From positions 54,772,621 to 54,836,620 of the forward strand of contig NC_134280.1 of the NCBI RefSeq assembly GCF_949628215.1: a stretch of 64,000 bases of DNA, given 5' to 3'. This stretch comes from Phalacrocorax aristotelis. Lineage: Eukaryota > Chordata > Aves > Suliformes > Phalacrocoracidae. Made by a program: the position numbers and the translations under genes. Positions 1 through 13,700 of this stretch are shown here, piece after piece; positions within the stretch are counted from its first letter, which is position 1; each line of letters begins with the position of its first letter. Under the pieces are notes generated by a model. That model saw nothing but the letters and a program-made list of their open reading frames with translations. It searched no databases and was not told the DNA's origin.

Positions 1-485
1 TTGCCTTCCTCCAGTCCTCTGGGGCATCCCCCGTTCTCCAGGACTTCTCGAAGATTACGAAGAGTGGCCTTGCGGTGATGTCAGCCAGCTCTCTCAACAC
101 CCTCGGGTGGATGGCGTCAGGGCCCATTGGTTTGTAGGGGTCAAGCTCCTGTAGTAATTCATGTACTAACTCTTCCTTCACTGATGGTGGGTTGGCGTTT
201 GGATCAATCAGCAATTTCGTTCCCAAAGCCTGGGACCCAACAGTGTTGGTAAAGACAGAGGTGAAGAAGGTGTTGAGGACCTCTGCCTTTTCAGCATCAT
301 TGGTGATTGACTCTTCTTTTCCATTTAACAGTGGGCCTATGTTTTCCTCCTTTTTCTGCTTGTGGTTGACATGTCTGATCTTCACACAGAGCATGGTATT
401 GGCACATGCAGCTCTATGGAGGCCCAGGGCTTGGATATCCACTTTCCTGTTAGGGATTCATAAGTTTACAATATCCCATCTTGTT
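1..485 (-). mobile_element. CR1 LINE fragment (antisense, endonuclease-RT linker region)
   Basis: The + strand reads as the complement of a CR1 retrotransposon. The stretch over about 60-340 parallels the CR1 fragment at about 23270-23560: both carry the 'gatgtcagccagctctctcaa' / 'attacatcagccaattccct' type segment, followed by the 'ggcccattgg' / 'gggtcccatgg' segment. This corresponds to the part of CR1 ORF2 between the endonuclease and the reverse transcriptase. The fragment is cut by the left edge of the window and fades out near 485. All frames are broken, so it is inactive. Family assignment rests on recognised CR1 sequence and the internal comparison; the right boundary is approximate. 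Confidence 0.8.
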
Positions 486-1843
486 TTGTCTGTTCTTATT
501 CTGCTCCAGTTTGAATTATTGCTCATTTCTTTGTTGCTGTTGTTCAAGAGTGACAGATGATGCTATCACACAAGTATTCCAACCATGCTGTCATTTGGTA
601 TTGTTGTAAGATGTCTTGAGACTTTAGGCTAGCTGATGAAGAAAGACTCTTACAGAAGTGGCAGACCTGAAGAAGTAGCTCTGGGTAATAAGGACTGACA
701 AAAGTTCCCAACATGCAATATATAAGATATAGCACACAAAGATGACCAAAAGCTTCATACAACAGCTTCTAAGCTATAGCTTCAATTAGTTATTGGAGAT
801 TTCGACCAAAGCCCAGGGGGTCCCCATGGGATAATCTCTTCCTGCGCCTCCCCGCTATGCAGCACTAGGAGATGCTCATGATTCACATCTATATAAACCA
901 ATATTCACTAGGGGATATGACCTGGGGAACATCTATGCTGATCCTCAGCAGCACAGACAGCCTGTCCTGAGTGCTGAAAGCACATAAGCAAGCCAAAAAA
1001 TTTACAGCTAGCTCCTCTACCCAAGAATAAGCTGCAACCACAGAGGAATAGCTACATTTGTAAGCCAGTGCCATGATTTTCTTTAACACATTGGAGCCAG
1101 TTGTCTGTATCTACCTCACAAGTGGGATGAAGAAAATCCAGCTGCCACATGGACGGATACATCTTGCTCCTGAGGTATAGAAGAACATCAGAAGCTTGTT
1201 GCTTTGAAATGCTAAGTCGGACAAAGTTCACTGTTCCTAAGCCTCACGCTGGTCCCAGGAAACAATGTGGAGTATCAAATAATGCTCTTCTCTCCACAAA
1301 TCCCCTAAATAAGCCTGCACAGAAAATGAGTATACAGCCTATTCCAGACACCAGCAGTGTGACAACCTGCTGGGGGGATATGGCTTACGCCCATTGGGCT
1401 GTAAAATGCTGCTTTCCAGGAAAAGTGGTTTTTTTTAATAATAATACCCCAGCTATTCCACTGAGCAACACTTGAGCACAACTGTGCACACTGGCCAAAA
1501 AAAGCTGGGCTGTTGTCCTCTGCCCATCCCTCCCGGTGGTCTTGGCTGGCTGAGTACCGTTTTGTATATCCATGGCTGAGTTGTTTCTTGTGGCTTCTAG
1601 CATCCTGAATCATGGATCCTGCCCTGATTCTGCTCTACTGTGACAATAGCTCTTGCCCCCAGTTGTTCACCAATAAATATTTATGTGGCTTTGTTGCCAT
1701 GTGTTATGCTGCCACTGCAAGCCCATGAATTCTCATTCCCCAGAATATGTGGCTCTTTCCAAGACTCTGACAATCCTCTGTGCAGTCTGAGTCATAGAGG
1801 GAAAGCTGCTTCAGCCTGGGGATGGACCACAGTTAGGACAAAG

Positions 1844-1869
1844 TATATATATATATATATATATATATA
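1844..1869. repeat. (TA)13 microsatellite
   Basis: Uninterrupted alternating TA over 26 bases. It is a simple repeat and probably length-polymorphic, with no link to a gene. Confidence 0.95.
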
Positions 1870-4800
1870 ATGTGCCACAGGCTCTCATCTACAGAGCAAT
1901 GGGGAACAAATACAACTCCCCATCAGGCTGAACCTACAGAAAACCCATCTTTGTGCTGAACCAAAATGAATAGACCATAAGGAGAAGTCCATGTGTGCAC
2001 AGATCCTAGCCAGAGGCAGCTGATTTTCCCCTGAATTCATCAACCCATCAACTTTTGCTGAACCAAGGAGAAATGCAGCAGTGCTGGGCAATTCCTGGCC
2101 ATGAACCCACACGAGGTGACTGCAAAGCCACCATCATCCTAGGCTTGCTTGCACATTGCCACCTTTGTTCAGATGGTGCAACATCAAGCCTTCTGAATCT
2201 GTACAGACTGAAACTGAGGGAGGGAGTTTTTAGGCAGGGGGACAGAATTGTGTGTAATAGGGAGGATTCAGATGTTGGGCACTCAAATTCACCACTCACA
2301 TCTCCCCTTTCCCAGGTGGATGCAGAGGCTCTTGCAATGACCAGCCCTGGCATGGTACCTCACCGGGCCACAAAGCAAAGTCCCCAGCAGCCACTCTGGC
2401 CACTTAGTTCTGCATCCCTCCTGGGTGGCTCAGAGGTGAGAGAGGAGGAGACAGATGAGATGTTAAGGGACTAGCCAGCCAGTGCTTTTCACTCCACAGC
2501 ATTGCTGAAATACTGGGGCTGGCGGGGACAGCCCTATCTGGTATACTCTCATGAGTGTAGGCGAGTGCAAAGTGCTTCACCTCCAACTCCGCTCTCCTGC
2601 AGGAGCAAACATGCTTTTGGAGGAGAATCAATTGCCTTTTGTCAAGGAAGGCACTATCTCATACATGCCCCAAGTTACTCCTGAATAAAATTCTGAAAAA
2701 AAGTTCTTGTTTATGGAGGGTGGTGAAGAGTTACTGAACCAGCCAACCAACCTGCCTGAAATACTGTGTTTGTCCAACAATTTGTGCAAACAAGGAATTA
2801 ATAAGAGGGTTTATGTTTGTGTTGGAGGTGCCACAGGCCAGGCATCCAAGGCAGATGGCTCCTGAACAGGTTCCACATGCTGCAGGAAATTCAGGGTGAT
2901 AGATAAACCCTCCTCCTCTCAAGTGGAAACAAAACCATAGAGGCTCCATCTACAATGGACTTGTAAAATAGCTAATAGATCACCCAGGAGAGGATGATAC
3001 CTGATTGGCCTTTGAGAGAATGTGTGTGCTGGTAATCCTCTGTCTACATCATGCTTATACCATGCAGTGAGTTTAGCCAGGCCTTGTGGTGCTTTATGGC
3101 AGCTACTGGCTCTCCCCAGCACAACTCAGGGCCTCCATTTCTCCAACAAGGGTAATGCAGTGAAATTCGTCTTGTGCTCAGCTGTCCAGCCAGACCTGTT
3201 CACAGGTGGTCAAAAAATCGTGGTTTTGTCTGACAGGAGAACCTCCATTGTTCAGCACAAGCCAAAAGTAACAGGGCTCGGCCTGAACACTTCCCACCCG
3301 CAAAAGGACTATCCTCCCAGCTCAGCCACATATGGCAGGAGCAATGGGTCCAAGGCAGCTATTCCATCCTCAGGGTCTCTTCAACTCCTCCTGCAAGCTA
3401 GGGCTGGCTTGCTGGCTTCTCTCATTCCCCCCTCTACCCCAGCAGCCTGGGTACTTTCTTCCTCCCCATGGATCAATGGCATTACCCCCCAGTGAAGCAA
3501 AGTAAGCTCCAGCCGCACTTCCCAGCTTTGCTCCACAATGGACTGACACAGAGCTGAGAGCTAGAAATACTTGACTTCTTTTCCTTAAGACCAAGCTATG
3601 GCTATCTGCCAGAAAAATACAATTAAGAATTTGGCTTAGGCCCTCACAGTCCTTGGGTGGTGAACTCAGGTATATTGCTGCACAAGTTCTTGGCACCAGA
3701 AAAGTCACTCTCTGGTGAAGCCACAGGGGAGCAGGCAGTGGGTGAGGATTAATCAAATGGGCATCTAAAAAGGGACCTTGTGCTGGTCTGAGCTGCTCCA
3801 CACACAGCTGCACGCAGAAATGAGAACCGCAACAAAAAGTTTCATTTCCAAGCCAAAATCCTGCCTGACTTGCAGTCACATCAACATTCAACTTAACCTC
3901 TGGATTAACCATGGGGGGTTAATCTATCAGCACTGAGGTTAAAATTTTCCAGATGAGCATATTCGCCCCAGATGCAGAAAGAAGGGAGGAAATTTGGAGC
4001 AGCAGTTTCCCCACAGCCGCCTGGCAGCAGGGCACATGCTACCTGGCAGCAGGGCAACGTTTGCCTGCACCAGCCTCTCCCAGGGGAAACCACAGCTCAA
4101 GTCCCTGCAGTGCAGCCACACGCCTGGGCACAGCAGGGGCACAGCATGGCTGCCCAGCTGAGCGGCAGCAGGTGAGCGTCGAGAACGGGTTGTTTTGTAC
4201 TGAGCCAGCTGGGGAGCACGTGAGCAAGGCTCATCGTGTCATGGGAGCACCAGCAATGCGAGATTGCAGACACGGCTGTTGCAAAGGTTTATTTCCTGAT
4301 GTTTGCTCTCCAAGTGCAATTTCTCTGCCACAGACTGCTGTCTGTCCTTAGCCATAGATGCTGCTCAAGAGAACTCTCTGCTACCCAATGGCTTTACCTC
4401 AGCCATGTTGTGATCCACCACCAAACCCCCTATCATCTGTTATATGGGAGTATATTTATGAAGGGGATTCTCTAGGATAGGTTTTAGGAGAAAACTGCAC
4501 TGAACACACAGTATATGAATGATATTTAAATAAATGGCTCAGGAATGTAAAAGAGAGAAACATTAGACAAGCTTTGTGGTCTTCTCCAGAGGACAACAAA
4601 TAGCTACAACCCCTGTTGTAAGGCAACACAACAGCACAATCCCTGTGCAGTGGTCAGGGAGGGAGATAAGTGATAACAGGAAAAGGCAGCTGGCAAGCTT
4701 CACTTCTGCCCCTTCCCAAGTTAAGGCTGCGACTCACATAGAAACAGCAAAGCCCATGTTTGCAAAGCTGCAATATGAATAAAACAGCAGTCCCATCTTG

Positions 4801-7462
4801 TCTTCAGTTCATAAAGGAAGAAATTAAAAAATGCTGGGTGCTGAGCAGTCACACTGACCATGCTAACGGGGCTGCTGACAAGGCTAGTTTGGCTCAGGGC
4901 CAATGTGACCTGGGAGCTCTTGGACATTGCAGCTCTCTGCTGTATAGCCAAAAGTTTTTAAAAAAATGCATCTGCAAACACCTGGGATGTAAAACAGTGT
5001 GAGGAAATGTCAGAAATAGGAAACTGGACTCTTGCCTTCAAAACAGTCCTTGCAGGAGGCCTTAGAAATGTGACAGAACAGTCCCATAACAGCCCAAAGT
5101 AGAAGCAGGTGGTTCTGGAGCCAAGGAAATAATCCCCACCTCATCAGGGGATCCTGCATCCTGCTTCTTGCCTTAAACCATGACATTGCCCAAAGCTATC
5201 TTGAGACACTGGACCACAGTGTTCCCTCCAGCAATTAAGGAAGTTACAGCATCCATAAAGGTATTTCCTGTACTAAATAGAAGAAGAAATCCTGTTAGTT
5301 TGGCTAACTGCGGTCAACAAGCTATGCGACAGTGTCTCTTGAACCTTCACTACGCAGGAACTACTACTATCAGGCCACACAAAGTGAGATACTGCTACAC
5401 CAGCCAATGCCTTACAAAGTCACTGGGGTATCTGCCCTTGGCTTTCTGGGATTGCATGGAAGCCACCAAGATGGCAATGCCTTTCTTTAACAGATGTCAA
5501 CTCATAAAAATCAAATTACACACAAACACATTTCACCCTGAAGACTCAGCTTGGATGTATGTGGTTTTGCTAGGGCTTCTTTTGGTTGGGTTGGAAAAAA
5601 CATTACCAAGCATCATCTGTCCTGTCTACTGGACTGGCACAGGACCACAAGCAGGGCTATTTTAAAAACCTTTTCTTAACCTGTGGTAGTAATGATTGAC
5701 TCCACATCTATAGCAATCCTATGGCTGTCGGCGGTTTTGGAGATTGCCTTCTGAGTACGGTCAGCAATGTACTATTCCCAATGACCAACAGTGTTAAACC
5801 AGTCTAGAATTCCAATGTCTGCAGACCTGTAGGAGCTGTCACAGATATGCTTTCAGGGTAGTCCATTGGCTCTCAGAAATGAAAGCAAAAACCCAGCATT
5901 TGCCTGCCAGCATCTTATCGCAGAGCAAAGATTGCCTTTCCCTCCTGGGATTCCAGATCTTCCTTTTTGTGTAGCAGAAAGCAAGTCTCTCTGAACATTT
6001 CCTTTGCTGTAACACTCATAAAAGAACCCCTTGCAGACATTTAAAAACCTGAACCACAATGGGTCTGTCTTTTCATTCTGCTCATCAGAGCTGCAGTGCT
6101 GCCACCACAAGAGCACACACCTTTCCTCGGTGAATAAGCTCAGGTGCAGCTGTGTCCCCTAGCACTGCCCAGGACTTCAGGAGGATGCTGTGAAGCCACA
6201 GGGAACATCAGGAGCCTGCCAGCCAGCACCCTGAAATGCGCAGTCAGTGGCTGTCCTAGGCACTTCCTCTCAGGATGGGAAGAGGCAGTTATTTGGCTTG
6301 TCACACTAAAATCCAGATAAAAAATTTCTACTGCTTATGGAAGAGTCTCCACAGCTCATCCTGGGGATGGTTTCCAGGCTACGAGCCCTTGTTCTCAGGA
6401 GATTTGTCATTATTTATATCACACTCTTCTGTGAAAGAGAATGCAGATTTCTGCTACTCAGGAAAAAATAGTGTTAGGTTTTATGCTGTTCTGAGCATTA
6501 CCTTGGAGGAGCTGGGCAAGCCCAATGTGCTGATGGTGGGGCACAGGGCCACAGCAGAAGCAGCACCCCCTTGCAAGGCTCATTGCTGCAGGCAAGTGCC
6601 ACACACCGACATCTGCGCCACAAGCTGTGTGGCAAGACTGGGGCCTCACTCCAGCCTCTCTGAGATGGCAGACCCAAAGTAAAATGCCCCATGGAGAACT
6701 GTCAGTTCTTTCCTTGTCAGCACCAAGGGCAGGCTGAGCCTCTAGATAATAGAAGTGAGGGGTCTGCACACAGAGTAACTTGTCCCCAGAGCTGACATCC
6801 ACCTTTTGCCTTCACTCTCCCATTTACAGCCTTATTTGCATCCCACAATCCACTGCAACATTATGTACTTGTTGGAGGGCCCAGGCCACCCCATTGCTTG
6901 ACCGCAGCAGAGGGGACGCATAGAAGGTTGGGCGCTCAGGGGAAATGGGCACTTGGCAAAGCTCTACCTTGCCACACGCTGCTTTGATGGTAGGGATTGG
7001 TATTTGGGAGGAAAGGGAGGGCCTTGCATCCAAAAGGAACTTCTTCAGCAGAGAAAGCCTCATTTTACCTACCATCTACGGGGAATAACGCAGGTCTAAA
7101 TGAAGAGCGTTGCAGGCATTGGTGCCATCACAGGCCCTTACGATAACAGTTAAAGAGCCATTAATGTTGCAGAAAAGGCAGGTGGCACATGCCAGGCTGT
7201 ACCAGCCCTACCAGCCATCCCCAAATATGTGCCAAGGGTGAAACCACCTCTAGCACACAAAAGGCACTTTTGCAGCTCACCTTTCTGGCTGACACACCAG
7301 ATTCATGCACACCTAGCAGGTGAGGTTTTTGCAAAAGGGGAAGGCAGAACTGAAAGAGATGGGAAAGGCAGCTGCCAGCAGCTGGGAAAGCTGGTAGCTC
7401 TATGCAAGAGATTTTCACTGTACAGATCCTCACAAGGGGCTGCAATAAGATCAGCAAAATCT

Positions 7463-7524
7463 GGCAAAAGCAAGCAGGGCTGTCCTGGGAAACCTAGGAG
7501 GGACAGCCCTGCTTGTCTTGTGCC
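7463..7524. repeat. Inverted repeat: 15-bp perfect stem, extendable to about 23 bp, 15-nt loop
   Basis: The left arm at 7471-7485 (CAAGCAGGGCTGTCC) is the exact reverse complement of the right arm at 7501-7515, with 15 nt between. Outside the perfect stem, 7463-7470 pairs with 7516-7524 through a G-U wobble, one mismatch and one bulge, giving an imperfect stem of about 23 bp. Arm length, loop size and total length (62 nt) resemble a pre-miRNA hairpin. No known miRNA is recognised. It could equally be a chance or template-switch inverted duplication. Confidence 0.6.
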
Positions 7525-7710
7525 TAACGGAAAGCTGAATGAAATGCTCTACCTGCATATCATGTCCTGCAGGTTGAAAGTGTGTGAAACTGATGTTGAA
7601 AATTAGAAGGGAAAATAACAATGCACCCCAACAAAGATGTGTATGTAGAGAGGTGCCGCTCTGGTACAAAAAAGCAGCAGCCCTCCTCGTGTTATCATGG
7701 GACCAATATG

Positions 7711-7795
7711 AATCACAGAATCACAGGTTGGAAGGGCCCTCAGGGATCATCTAGTCCAACCTTTCTGGGAAGAGCAGAGTCTAGACAAGATATGC
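7711..7795 (-). mobile_element. CR1 3' terminal fragment (antisense)
   Basis: It begins with 'aatcacagaatcacaggttgg' and continues 'gaagggccctcagggatcat' and 'ctagtccaacc'. This is the complement of the CR1 3' end, whose terminal short repeat is of the ATTCTRTG type. Only the extreme 3' end is present, as in the 5'-truncated CR1 copies common in birds. The inner boundary is approximate. Confidence 0.8.
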
Positions 7796-10700
7796 TTTAA
7801 GAGGCAGGAAAAAGTAAGGTCAAAGTATGACACTGGAGTCAGAGATTTTATTTCCAATATCTATTCTTGTGTCAAGACATTGTGACCTGGGCAAGCCAGT
7901 ATCAGGCACAAATTGCATGACAATAAACTGGAATTTCCCAGCCAGTCTCAAGAGATGTGGGGCAGGCAGATGTAAGCACTAACGTCTGCAAACACTAACC
8001 CACGCAAACACTAACCCATGCACTCCCAAGATTCACACTAATTTATCAACAGTTTCACTTGCAAAACTGCTGCTGTAATCGGGCTGCATGTACAAATGTA
8101 GACCATGCTCACAAGTAAGCGTGCAGCTGCTTACTAGGGTTGTTTTAGTTACTGCAGCACTTAGAGTCAAGGCCTTTTCTGCTTCTCACCTCACCCCACC
8201 AGCGAATGGGCTGGGGGTACACAAGAAGCCAGAGGGGACACAGCTGACCCCAACTGGCCAAAGGGATATCCCACACCGTAAGACGTCATGCTCAGCATAT
8301 AAAGCTGGGGGAAGAAGGAGGAAGGGGGGGACATTCAGATTGACAGCGTTTGTCTTTCCAAGAAATTGTTACGTGTGATGGAGCTATGCTTTCCTGGGGA
8401 TGGCTGAACACCTGCCTGCCAGTGGGAAGTAGTGAATGAACTCCTTGCTTTGTTTTGCTTTGCTTGTGCATGCAGCTCTTGCCCCTACCTATTGAACTGT
8501 CTTTATCTCAACCCACAAGTTTTCTCACTTTTACCCTTCCAATTCTCTCCCCCACCCGACCGGGAAGGAAGCAAGCAAGCAGCTGGGTGGGGCTTAGTTG
8601 CTGGCTGGGATTAAACCATGACAGGGTGCAAGTCCACAGATGCATGGGACATGAGCCAAGTAGAAACTTCACAAACATCAGTTAAGTGATAAATTTGTCA
8701 TCATGCTCCGTTTATGTCAGGGTGCAGGGAAAAGCCATGCAACTTGCTTACTTTCTCTTGCAACAGAGCACAAGTCAGCACTGCTATCCAAGCACCCTGG
8801 CTGGCTCTGATTTATGCCATAACAAAACCAAGACACAAGCAAATAGGGATACAGCAGCCAAGCTATGGTCACAGGCTCTCAGACAGCACAAATCCAGTTC
8901 TGCTGAAGCTGTGGGAGACAAAATGACTCACGTAAGGCTTAGGTTCTGCCCCATGTGTCTAGTATTTGCTGAAAAATGTGCAGCTCACTTAACTTCAAAC
9001 TTCAAACTTACCCTCAGTCTCAAGCATTGATTCAACTAGAGGCTATGTGCCACTAGCAGAAATGCACTCATTTTGATACATAATCAGAAATGTGATGCCT
9101 GATGCCAACTGCCACCATATCTGTCTCTAAAGCCGGTGTCTGGTGAGGGGCAGAAAATTAAACCTCACCATTCAAACTTGACAAAAGTCCCAAAGCCAAT
9201 TCAGTAACATGGCTTGTCTCGTCTTGGAAAGCACATATTTTACAGTGATCTATAGAAATTAGTTTCTGGGAGAAAGCGTGGTAGAAACAAGGAATTTCCA
9301 TAAGCCCACAGCAAGATGAATCAAAACAGCCACCCTCCTCATTAACAGGCAGATTGCAAAACAAAAGTCAGCCTTCAACATTAAATTAACAGAAGAAAAG
9401 ACACAAGTTGCACTTACCCAGAGAGAAACTGCACCCTGTGCAATTCTGGGTCAGAATCTGCAGCGTGAGTCCCCAGGCTCTCTGCAGATATCTGAAATCC
9501 TTCCCACCCCAGCACACTTGAAATCTTCCAGGAAAACTCTCCCCCAGTCCACCTACCACCTTTTAGCTCTGGTTGCATGTAATCTTCTCCTAGACAGTTT
9601 TCTGCTCCATGTCACCTGGATACTTGTTCTTGTTCAGCATTACATGGAGGGATGCTCCAGACTGACACACTTGTCATGCAGAAACCTGCCATTAGGTGAA
9701 ACACTATTTAGATTATGGGAGTGAAAGGAATTGACACAGGAAGGGCACCAGCGAGCTAGAAGAAGCAATAACCATCACCTTCATTTTGGGCATGCTGCAG
9801 TAAGCAAAACCTACATCTCTATTGTAATTACAAATCTATTGGGTGTTGTGTGACATGAAAGGCAGCAGGAAAATTAAGTGCTAATATAATAGCCACTTAG
9901 GCCTCCGGGAGGGAAGAGAGTTATGTAACTAATAATCTTTTTGCTGTTCAGGAGTTTCTGCATGCTAGCAGAAGACGGGTTCCAGATGCCATCTTTTTCT
10001 AAGAATATAATTTCACTGGAGTTATTATTTCCCTATTACTACAGAGTTACCCACAAGAAAGATAACTTTGGCTCTTCTGTCGCACTCAGTGTATTTTGGA
10101 TATAGATACTTGAACAGGAAAAGAAAATAGAAGAAATGCATCTCTGTCCATTCGGAGGAACTATGTGTAAGTACAGGCTTCTGAACCGGACCCATAATCT
10201 TAACGCACAAAGCACACTTTGAACAACAGGCGCATGTGACTTGAGTGATATACTTGAGTTAATGAAGCCTTTAATCTACAGCAGTGCCTACAGCAGTGAT
10301 CGGCACTAACTGTTTAGTGCAACCACACTGGGACTGGGAAGAGCGTGAGAGAAGCCTGCACTTTCTAGCCTCCCATTTCAGTTACCCACATCTAAGCCCA
10401 CCCTCTCATAGCAACAGCTACAGCAAAGAATGTCAGTGTCATAGGAAGAATGCACAAGTTCAGTCTGAAAAAATAAATCGTGGCATGTAACACTATGCCT
10501 GAGCTCTAGCTGGCACAAAGCAGCACAGCTTTTTGCTCAGAAGGACCAAAGCTTTTAGGCTTCTCCCAAAAGGTGTGACTGACATAAATGCTACTAAGAT
10601 CCTGCTAAGCTTACCTTGTGATGATTCTCTCCCTTACTTCATTGAGTTCAGATGTTTAGAAATCTTTTCTATAATTCATTTAAATTGCCTTGGGTTTTAT

Positions 10701-13700
10701 ACAAGTGCCATATTGCCATAATTGTCTGTGGTAAATAAATGTGTATGTTTACAAGCCTCCTGCACAGTAAAATCCCAATTTATGATGTATTTAAGTAATC
10801 AGGAAAATTATAATGAAAGCAACAATATTGGGTATAAACAAAGAGAACAAGTAAAATTAACCTCTCTACCATAAGAGTTACTTCCGACTTAGACTGTTGC
10901 TAACACTTTATACATTAATGCAGAAATAATACATCCTCTATTTAAGAAACAAAGGCTGAAATAGTTCAAAGTGTGATCTGGCTTTCTTGTTTTCAATGGC
11001 AGTTTGAGGATTATAGAGCACACTTTCTAATAATAAATCTTTAAAACTATGCTTAGACCTACTACTGCTTCAATGGCCCACAGCACAGTCTCTAAGCAAC
11101 ATGATTTACATCAGGTCTCTATATTCATCTGGATCAGTTTGGTCTGGCCCTTCCTCCAAAACTCCAGTGATGCCCATCCAATTCTCCAGCCCTACCCAAT
11201 AGTTGGTACTCATTATTACCTTCCCAGATCGTACCTTTCACATTTTTTGCCCAGTTTTTGTAACTGACCTTCCTACTCCCCCACAGTGATATCCTGCATC
11301 TACCCAGACAGTTGACAAGGGCTGTTCCCAGGAGGGTTGCTGGCTACTTCCCACACGGGGGGAACGGGCCAAGGGCCTGACTTGCTTGATGCATCCAAAA
11401 CATGCATATTCTTCCCCATCCCAGCTATCTCTGTTTAAAGATGCATATACAGCAGAGGATGAAAGGGAAGGGATAGAGGTTGTTAATATATGGCTTCTGG
11501 GCAAAAATCTGCCCAAACAGGGAGCTTCACCTCCCTCCCACACATATGACTGTGCTAGGCCAAGTAAAAGTCAGATACAGACAGCATGATGTAGGGATGA
11601 GAGACCATAGTTCATCTCACTTAAAAAGACACACCAATATCATCTATAACTGGCCCCCAAAAGAGACCTATTCTCAGCCAATTAATGTCTTTATATTTCC
11701 CATGCCCTGTTTTCCTCAAGGTGGTGCGAAGCCCTGTACTAAGTTTAGCCCTAACTTTAGGGGCAAAATAAGGTCCCTTTGAGCAAGGAGCATTATGTAA
11801 ATACCAGAATGACTGCGTGTCTCCAGGCTGATCGCCTGAACACTTGTAGCCCCTGCAATCATGGTGCCTTCTGAACAGAGAGGTCCTTAAGGCAAGGGCT
11901 ATCTCCCACAAGCTCACACTAAAAACTGCTTAACCAGTAGGGGTGGGGGGGAAGGGGGTACAAAAACAAAAAAAAAAAACCCACAGGACAAAAATCACTA
12001 ATGAGACAGTCTCAGAAAGGACTTTTATTAAGATGGGACCAGTGATGGCTGAACAAGAAAGGAATTAAACTCACGTATCCATGAAGTAAATGCACCATTT
12101 ATTAATAATGCTCTCCAACAGCAGGCTCTCAGCCCACACGACTTTATGCAGAAAAAAACAGTTCTTACTCAGAGCTGTATCAAGAATAATAATTTTTAAG
12201 CAGGGTGCTCCTGCTTGTCTAGCAGAGTAAGCAGTAAAAGCTTACCTCCAAGGTGACTTCTAACCAGAGCGAGCATTGCTCACCAGCTGGAGCAGAACTG
12301 GCAGACAAATGCATCTTCTCTGCCACAGCCCAGTGCCATGCAAGTCTAGACTCTGGCACCAGCAGGACCTCAGAGCTTTATCCCATCTGAGAACGTGGCA
12401 CAATATGTTAATAGGTATTTTGGCCCAATTCGTTTATTTGTGGGCATGCTCCCCTCTCAGCACATCCAAACTGTGCAGCACCAGAGACAACAGCTTGGCT
12501 AGCTCTTCACAGTGCTGTGGCCTGTCTTTGCGCGTGGGGCAGACATGCCAAACACCCCAGGCCATGATGCATACCTGGCAGCCAGCAAACAAGCAGCCCT
12601 AGCCATGATTTCTCCCTAGCTTCCTCTCCATGGTCTACGACTCCTTGCATGATTTCTTCCAGCTATCAGTTGTAGAGCAGACTTGGAGCTCAGGGTTTCT
12701 GATTTTTGTTACAAGAGTGTCCTAAAGAAGGAAAAAGGGGGAGATGTAGGAGACCAGGTTGTATATAAGTAGTCAGAGCCATCTGCTGCAGTTATGTACT
12801 AAGGCCATCGCTTTGAAAGCAGGAAGCAAAATCATGTCACTCTCCGCTGTGCCTTTCTCGTGTCCTCCCCATTGAGGCTGATGATGCAGTGTACTGGCAG
12901 AGGACATCCACTGTAGACAGATCAATTCCTCTGGCTAATTTAATTATGCCCCAGGTGCTGCCCCCAGAGAGAGCATCCCCATCATGTGTCAAAGCAGAGA
13001 TAGGCATGGTCTATCTATGGCCCCAAACACCTGGTCTATCTATACAGCAAAAGGCAGTGTGGTGCAGAGATAAGGCCTGGGCCCCCGAGGGTAGCACCTA
13101 GCTGTGGCCAGACCAATTGCCCACTGCTGTTCCCTTCAGCAAGCGACTCGCCAGGGGGAGCCCACCAGCTGTACAGCCACCCTGCTTCTCATCTGCTGCA
13201 CGGCTCCAGCTGGCAGCTGTGCAGGAGCCGCACCATGCTCCCGGGCAGTGCACGCTGCTGCATGACACCGTTTGTGGACCACAGCAGAGCCGATGCTGTA
13301 GCAGCACAGTGCACTCCTTTGGAGAAGAGCGACGTGAAAACCCACTGAAGGTGTTGAGCAAAACTGCTCCTTAACAGTCTGGAGGCTGGCAGCTCTTTTT
13401 TTATGAGCTCGGAGGAGGATCATATACTCTGCCCTCCCCTCCCACTTCTACAGCCATGGTAAACAGCTGCAGCACTGGCTGCAGCTCCCAGGCTCATCAT
13501 CCCTCCACCTTTCCACAGCCTTTCCACTGCCTTAGTTGCCTTTGGTGAAGCAAAGAGTCAGTATGTCAGGCATGAAGCCGGAGCAGGAACACGCATTGTT
13601 ACATGTCAAAAGCGCAAGAGAAAAAAGCAGGTTTCTTTTTCCCTCCCAAGTTACCTTCCTAAAGCATAATTTCTTGTGTAGGTAAAGCCTTCCGGTCTGA

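Larger units (their letters stand above)
486..7710. other. No recognised gene; presumed TMEM86A intron 1 or flank
   Basis: I see no exon of a known protein here on either strand. If the TMEM86A call at 15342-15362 is right, this stretch belongs to its first intron. I looked on the - strand for TMEM86A exon 2 and 3 motifs and found none. Short ORFs are present, the longest being 180 codons at 3370-3912 (-) and 161 codons at 5180-5665 (+), but they show no recognisable domain and are near the length expected by chance. It holds a (TA)13 run and a strong hairpin, both listed separately. Confidence 0.5.

Noticed and set aside
3370-3912. 180-codon - strand ORF
   Set aside because: It lies on the strand of TMEM86A but lacks TMEM86A motifs and any known motif; likely a chance ORF.
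5180-5665. 161-codon + strand ORF
   Set aside because: No recognisable domain, no promoter or poly(A) signal in place, and the length is near chance expectation for the window.
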